Position numbers and translations under genes: made by a program
The notes under the pieces: model-generated
What the model saw: the letters and a program-made list of their open reading frames with translations, nothing else
The model's database searches: none
Told to the model about the DNA's origin: nothing
Shown here: one piece after another, positions 60,725 to 64,000 of the stretch
Layout: each line of letters begins with the position of its first letter
Numbering within the stretch: position 1 is the stretch's first letter
Source: Caldicoprobacter algeriensis
Lineage (GTDB): Bacteria; Bacillota; Clostridia; Caldicoprobacterales; Caldicoprobacteraceae
DNA length: 64,000 nt
Assembly (NCBI RefSeq): GCF_023838525.1
Contig: NZ_JAHUQD010000012.1
Coordinates: 1-64,000 of the forward strand
Direction of reading: 5' to 3'

Positions 60725-61324
60725 CTATTGTCCAGCCATTTGCCCGGTCAGATCTGCGGCCTTTTTGGAATCCATTGCTCCCAGTATCTCAGCGCTCTTC
60801 TCTTCCGGCATGTTTTTGAGTATCTGGATGACAAGAGAACTGTCTTCCATCTCGGATAAAATGGAGGCGGCCTGCTCTGCTTCCATATTCTCATAAACTT
60901 TGGCAATGTCCTTTATATCCTCAAACTGGGCAGACAGCTTCTGCTGCAATTCCTCCACTTCCTTTTCCTTTTGCTTAAGCTCCACCTCCCGTTGCTCCAA
61001 TTCCTGCTGCTTACCCTCCAGCTGGCTCTTTAAAGCATTGAGCTGATTCTCAAAATTCTTCAGCCTGTTTTTTTCATCCTCAATGGCTTTTAGCTGCTGT
61101 AACTTGAGGCTTTCCTCTGACTGCTGATTGCCGGCAGCTTTAGAAGAAAACAACAATCCCACCACGACATCCCTCATACCGCCTACGTTGAAAAAAAGCA
61201 ATAATCCTGAAGCGGTGACAACAAACAGCAGCAACACGACCATTACAAGCCATGCAGCACCGCTGGTGTTCGTCGCTAAATCATTGCCTGTGTTTCCCTT
61301 AATAACCCTGTCATACCTTGCCAT
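60725..61324 (-). CDS. MotE/YlxF-like coiled-coil protein with MgtE_N motif
   Basis: The 199-residue protein has one N-terminal membrane segment (about 25-48), a long coiled coil (about 75-140, rich in Leu-Gln-Glu-Lys heptads), and a C-terminal MgtE_N-like helical repeat (VYENMEAEQAASILSEMEDS, ILKNMPEEKSAEILGAMDSK). Such proteins lie between fliJ and fliK in Firmicutes and resemble MotE, a chaperone-like partner of MotC in rhizobia. The function here is inferred only from position and layout. It overlaps fliJ by 14 bases. Confidence 0.85.
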   Translation of the reverse strand: MARYDRVIKGNTGNDLATNTSGAAWLVMVVLLLFVVTASGLLLFFNVGGMRDVVVGLLFSSKAAGNQQSEESLKLQQLKAIEDEKNRLKNFENQLNALKSQLEGKQQELEQREVELKQKEKEVEELQQKLSAQFEDIKDIAKVYENMEAEQAASILSEMEDSSLVIQILKNMPEEKSAEILGAMDSKKAADLTGQMAGQ

Positions 61325-61775
61325 TTATCAGTCCACCCTGTCTGTATATTTTATAGCCGGCGTATTCGTCCACTACCTTTTGATGTCTCTTTTCCATCTC
61401 CATGCGGTATTGGTAATACTGCCTCTCCTTCATCTCGCTCAACACGTTGACCTCCCTGACTAAACCAATAAGCCTGGCTTTTATGGCATCCAAATTATTC
61501 ATTGCCTGGGCAACCACCTGCTCCTGAGATTTTATGCGCTTTTGAAGCGAGTCAGAATAAAAGGAGTACAGCTTGATATAATTCACAGTCGTACCCTTTG
61601 CAGTCAGATGTCCCATATCTGAGGTAACACCGCGGTATTCATCAAGCAGCTCCGACAATACCGCCAGCTGCCTGTCCAGCTCTTTTTGCGCTTTGGCATA
61701 TTCTCCTTCAGCCTGTTTTTTCTTCAGCTCGTTTACCTTAAGCAAAACATCAAGCGAAAACTTAAACTTAGCCAT
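61311..61775 (-). CDS. fliJ: FliJ, flagellar export chaperone
   Basis: FliJ (154 residues) is nearly all antiparallel coiled coil. It begins MAKFKFSLDVLLKVNELKKK and continues with long helices rich in Lys, Gln and Leu. In the export complex it sits in the FliI ring, like the gamma subunit of F1. An ATG 13 codons upstream is possible, but the one at 61775 has GGGGAG nine bases in front and gives the usual N-terminus. It lies between fliI and the MotE-like gene. Confidence 0.9.
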   Translation of the reverse strand: MAKFKFSLDVLLKVNELKKKQAEGEYAKAQKELDRQLAVLSELLDEYRGVTSDMGHLTAKGTTVNYIKLYSFYSDSLQKRIKSQEQVVAQAMNNLDAIKARLIGLVREVNVLSEMKERQYYQYRMEMEKRHQKVVDEYAGYKIYRQGGLINGKV

Positions 61776-61833
61776 ACACCGCGTCTCCCCGCACAACAAT
61801 CTTACAGACATCATTTTTCGGATACCCGCAATC

Positions 61834-63147
61834 TCACTGGCCGGCTATCCTTTCCATCCACCGGCGAGTATCCTCAAAATCAGCCTTTTCGTCTATGGCC
61901 TGCTGCAAAAATTCGGTTATCTGGGGCATCTTCTCGATGGCCTCATCCACCTCGGGATTGCTGCCACGGCGATAAGCACCTATATTGATGAGATCCCTGG
62001 CTTCCTCGTAAGCCGCCATCAGCGCCTTTATTCTGCCCGCCAGCTGCATATGGCTTTTGTCCACAACATCGGGCATTACCCTGCTCACGCTGCCCAACAC
62101 ATCAATGGCGGGATAGTGGTTCCGGTTGGCTAACCTTCGCGACAGGAGTATATGCCCGTCTAGTATCCCACGTACCGCATCGCTGATGGGCTCATTGAAG
62201 TCATCGCCATCCACCAATACAGTGTACAGGCCGGTTATAGAGCCCATCTCCCCGTTGCCCACCCTTTCCAGCAGTTTGGGCAATATTGAAAACACCGATG
62301 GGGTGTATCCCCTGGAAACCGGCGGCTCGCCTATGGCCAACCCCACCTCCCGCTGAGCCATGGCAAAGCGCGTTAGGGAATCCATCATCAGCAGCACGTT
62401 TTTCCCCTTCTCCCTGAAAAACTCGGCTATGGTGGTGGCAACAAAAGCCGCCTTCAGGCGCATCAGCGGCGGTTGATCCGATGTGGCAACCACTATGACG
62501 GAACGCTTAAGCCCCTCTTTTAGGTCTTTTTCTATGAATTCCCTGACCTCCCTGCCCCGCTCGCCTATAAGGGCGATGACGTTAACTTCGGCCAGGGTAT
62601 TGCGCGCAATCATCCCTAGCAGGGTGCTTTTTCCCACGCCACTTCCTGCAAATATCCCCAATCTTTGGCCCTGTCCGCAGGTCAGCAATCCGTCTATGGC
62701 CCTTACTCCCAGCACCAGCGGCTTTGAGATCCTCTGCCGATTTAGAGGATGCGGAGGGACATTTTGAATATTGGCCCATCTTTCAGGTTCCACCGCAGCG
62801 CCTCCGTCCATGGGATTGCCCAGGCCATCCAGTATTCGCCCGATCAATTGGCTGCCCACGGCAACCGTAAATGGCCTGCCGGTAAACACCACCTTGCTGC
62901 CCGGCCCTATGCCGTTGAGCTCCCCATATGGCATGAGCAGTATCCTGTCCTTACGAAAACCAACTATCTCTGCAGGGATGTACGCGGTTTCCTTTGTGTT
63001 GTATACATGGCATATTTCCCCTACTTCTCCAGCGGGCGCTTCGGCTTCTACAGTAAGCCCGATAACCTGCACCACCTGCCCGGTACACCTTATAACCTCA
63101 ATCTCGTTTACCATATCCCTGTATTTTTTAAGCGAGATGTATGCCAT
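61834..63147 (-). CDS. fliI: FliI, flagellar export ATPase
   Basis: FliI (437 residues) is the hexameric ATPase that unfolds or releases export substrates. The Walker A motif is in GIFAGSGVGKSTLLGMIARN and Walker B in VLLMMDSLTRFAMAQREVGL, with GEPPVSRGYTPSVFSILPKL typical of FliI. It resembles the F1 beta subunit. The ATG at 63147 follows the fliH stop by one base and has GGTGGG in front; an ATG at 63174 inside fliH is less likely. Confidence 0.96.
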   Translation of the reverse strand: MAYISLKKYRDMVNEIEVIRCTGQVVQVIGLTVEAEAPAGEVGEICHVYNTKETAYIPAEIVGFRKDRILLMPYGELNGIGPGSKVVFTGRPFTVAVGSQLIGRILDGLGNPMDGGAAVEPERWANIQNVPPHPLNRQRISKPLVLGVRAIDGLLTCGQGQRLGIFAGSGVGKSTLLGMIARNTLAEVNVIALIGERGREVREFIEKDLKEGLKRSVIVVATSDQPPLMRLKAAFVATTIAEFFREKGKNVLLMMDSLTRFAMAQREVGLAIGEPPVSRGYTPSVFSILPKLLERVGNGEMGSITGLYTVLVDGDDFNEPISDAVRGILDGHILLSRRLANRNHYPAIDVLGSVSRVMPDVVDKSHMQLAGRIKALMAAYEEARDLINIGAYRRGSNPEVDEAIEKMPQITEFLQQAIDEKADFEDTRRWMERIAGQ

Positions 63148-63148
63148 G

Positions 63149-63898
63149 TCAACGTCCCACCAGAACTGCTTCAATCTCTCTTAAACGGGCATCAATGCTG
63201 CCATCGACCATACCGCTGCCTGTATCCACCACGCAGCTTCCAGGGCCCAAAAAATCATCCTCCACGATATCCATATCCTCAATATGATGCAGCTTGGACA
63301 AGAAGCGCTCCTTAAGGCCGGATATCCTTCCGTAATCATGCTTGCTCACCCTAAGCTGCACCTTTACTTTGCCCTGGATTTTCCTAAGCGTTGATTCAAC
63401 TACATGGGCCAAAATCTCATCATCCGTCTCCAGACGGTCATATATGACCCGTTTGGCGATATCCACTGCCAAAGCCACCAGGTCTTGCTCAAACTGTTGG
63501 TAAAGCGCCTCCCTTTCCCTTATAATCTCTTCCTTTATGCGCTGGACCTCATCGATTTCGAATAAAAACTGTTTTTTTGCGTCTTCCAGCCCTTTTTGAA
63601 AGCCAGCCTGGAACCCTGCCTGGAATCCAGCCTCTTTTGCCTGCTCCTTTATTCTTTGAGCCTCCCTGGTCGCTTCTGCTATTATTGCCTTCGCTTCCTC
63701 CTGGGCATTGCCTCGAATGGCTTCAGCATCCCGCTTTGCCACTTCCACAAGGCGTTCAACAGGCTTTACCGCTTGTACAGCAATATCCGAAGTATCCCTG
63801 CCAACCTCAAATTGCATCTTCTTTTGCAACGTAAACCGGCTTTCGGGGTTCAAGCAGATGCTGTGGGATTTGAGCACGTTAGACAATGATCTCATCAC
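63149..63898 (-). CDS. fliH: FliH, negative regulator of FliI
   Basis: FliH (about 249 residues) holds FliI and links it to the C-ring. A long charged coiled coil (about 40-115) with the repeated AGFQAGFQAGFQKGLEDAKK glycine-repeat pattern (GxxxG-like) is the family hallmark. The C-terminal domain (about 120-245) binds FliI (LVALAVDIAKRVIYDRLETD, split region near the end). The start GTG at 63898 or ATG at 63895 lies inside the end of fliG. Confidence 0.93.
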   Translation of the reverse strand: MMRSLSNVLKSHSICLNPESRFTLQKKMQFEVGRDTSDIAVQAVKPVERLVEVAKRDAEAIRGNAQEEAKAIIAEATREAQRIKEQAKEAGFQAGFQAGFQKGLEDAKKQFLFEIDEVQRIKEEIIREREALYQQFEQDLVALAVDIAKRVIYDRLETDDEILAHVVESTLRKIQGKVKVQLRVSKHDYGRISGLKERFLSKLHHIEDMDIVEDDFLGPGSCVVDTGSGMVDGSIDARLREIEAVLVGR

Positions 63899-64000
63899 CG
63901 CCTCCCCGTGATATTATGATCTCGCCGGCCTCTTCAAGCTGTCTGATGATGTTTACAATCTTCTGCTGAGCGTTTTCCACATCCCTGAGCCTTACCGGCC
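63879..64000 (-). CDS. fliG: FliG, C-terminal end (partial, cut by window edge)
   Basis: The last 40 or so codons of fliG are visible in the frame ending at a TAA (63879-63881). They read PVRLRDVENAQQKIVNIIRQ and then LEEAGEIIISRGGGDEIIV, a close match to the usual FliG C-terminus. FliG is the rotor protein that meets MotA. Most of the gene lies beyond 64000. It overlaps the fliH start by about 17-20 bases. Confidence 0.93.
   Translation of the reverse strand, partial: PVRLRDVENAQQKIVNIIRQLEEAGEIIISRGGGDEIIV

Overview
The window comes from the chromosome of a motile, Gram-positive, low-to-mid GC bacterium, most likely a member of the Clostridia (Firmicutes). The evidence is gene content and order: PolC-type DNA polymerase III; the block rpsB-tsf-pyrH-frr-uppS-cdsA-dxr-rseP-ispG-polC followed by rimP-nusA-rnpM-infB-rbfA-nrnA-truB-ribF-rpsO-pnp; a single flagellar/chemotaxis super-cluster with FliY, CheC, CheD and FlhF/FlhG; and a LexA/YneA pair with Bacillus-type LexA boxes. 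The YlxY-like deacetylase and YmxG-like M16 peptidase after pnp suit a spore former but do not prove it. I cannot name the genus from sequence alone.

Layout. Positions 1-1561 hold an AT-rich intergenic stretch with two hairpin-forming palindromes, a tRNA-Trp gene, and a divergent SOS module (yneA on the minus strand, lexA on the plus strand) with three LexA boxes between the two genes. Everything from 1611 to 64000 is on the minus strand, so transcription runs from high to low coordinates. In transcription order: (1) 64000-37154, flagellar and chemotaxis genes from fliG (cut by the window edge) through fliH-I-J, a MotE-like protein, fliK, flgD, flgE, flbD, motAB, fliL-M-Y, cheY, the export gate fliO-P-Q-R-flhB-flhA, flhF-flhG, a PilZ protein, cheA-W-C-D, the motility sigma factor, a FapA-like DUF342 protein and a small uncharacterised protein; (2) 37123-36725, a membrane-anchored helix-turn-helix protein; (3) 36704-34219, rpsB, tsf and pyrH with their own promoter and terminators; (4) 34213-23409, frr, a small PASTA-like protein, uppS, cdsA, dxr, rseP, ispG, a glycosyltransferase and polC; (5) 23407-12541, the nusA-infB operon, with a strong promoter just after polC and ending at a strong terminator after pnp; (6) 12525-1611, ylxY, the M16 peptidase, miaB-mutS-mutL-miaA-hfq with a strong promoter before miaB, and a PLP-dependent enzyme of the YnbB family.

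How the genes work together. The flagellar block encodes most of the export gate, export ATPase complex, switch, stator, hook and their regulators, plus a CheA/CheW/CheY pathway with CheC/CheD/FliY rather than CheZ. cheB and cheR are not in the window. The middle block joins translation (S2, EF-Ts, RRF, IF-2, S15), RNA processing (RbfA, TruB, NrnA, PNPase), isoprenoid and cell-envelope lipid synthesis (Dxr, IspG, UppS, CdsA) and replication (PolC). The last block joins tRNA modification (MiaA, MiaB), mismatch repair (MutS, MutL) and Hfq.

I found no prophage, insertion sequence, CRISPR array, secretion-effector or defence locus. This is core genome. The points worth a second look are small: leader and intergenic RNA structures, a glycosyltransferase translationally coupled to ispG, a lone cytoplasmic PASTA-like protein, two poorly characterised flagellar-linked proteins, and some motif changes (CheC, FlhB, YlxY, IF-2 N-terminus).
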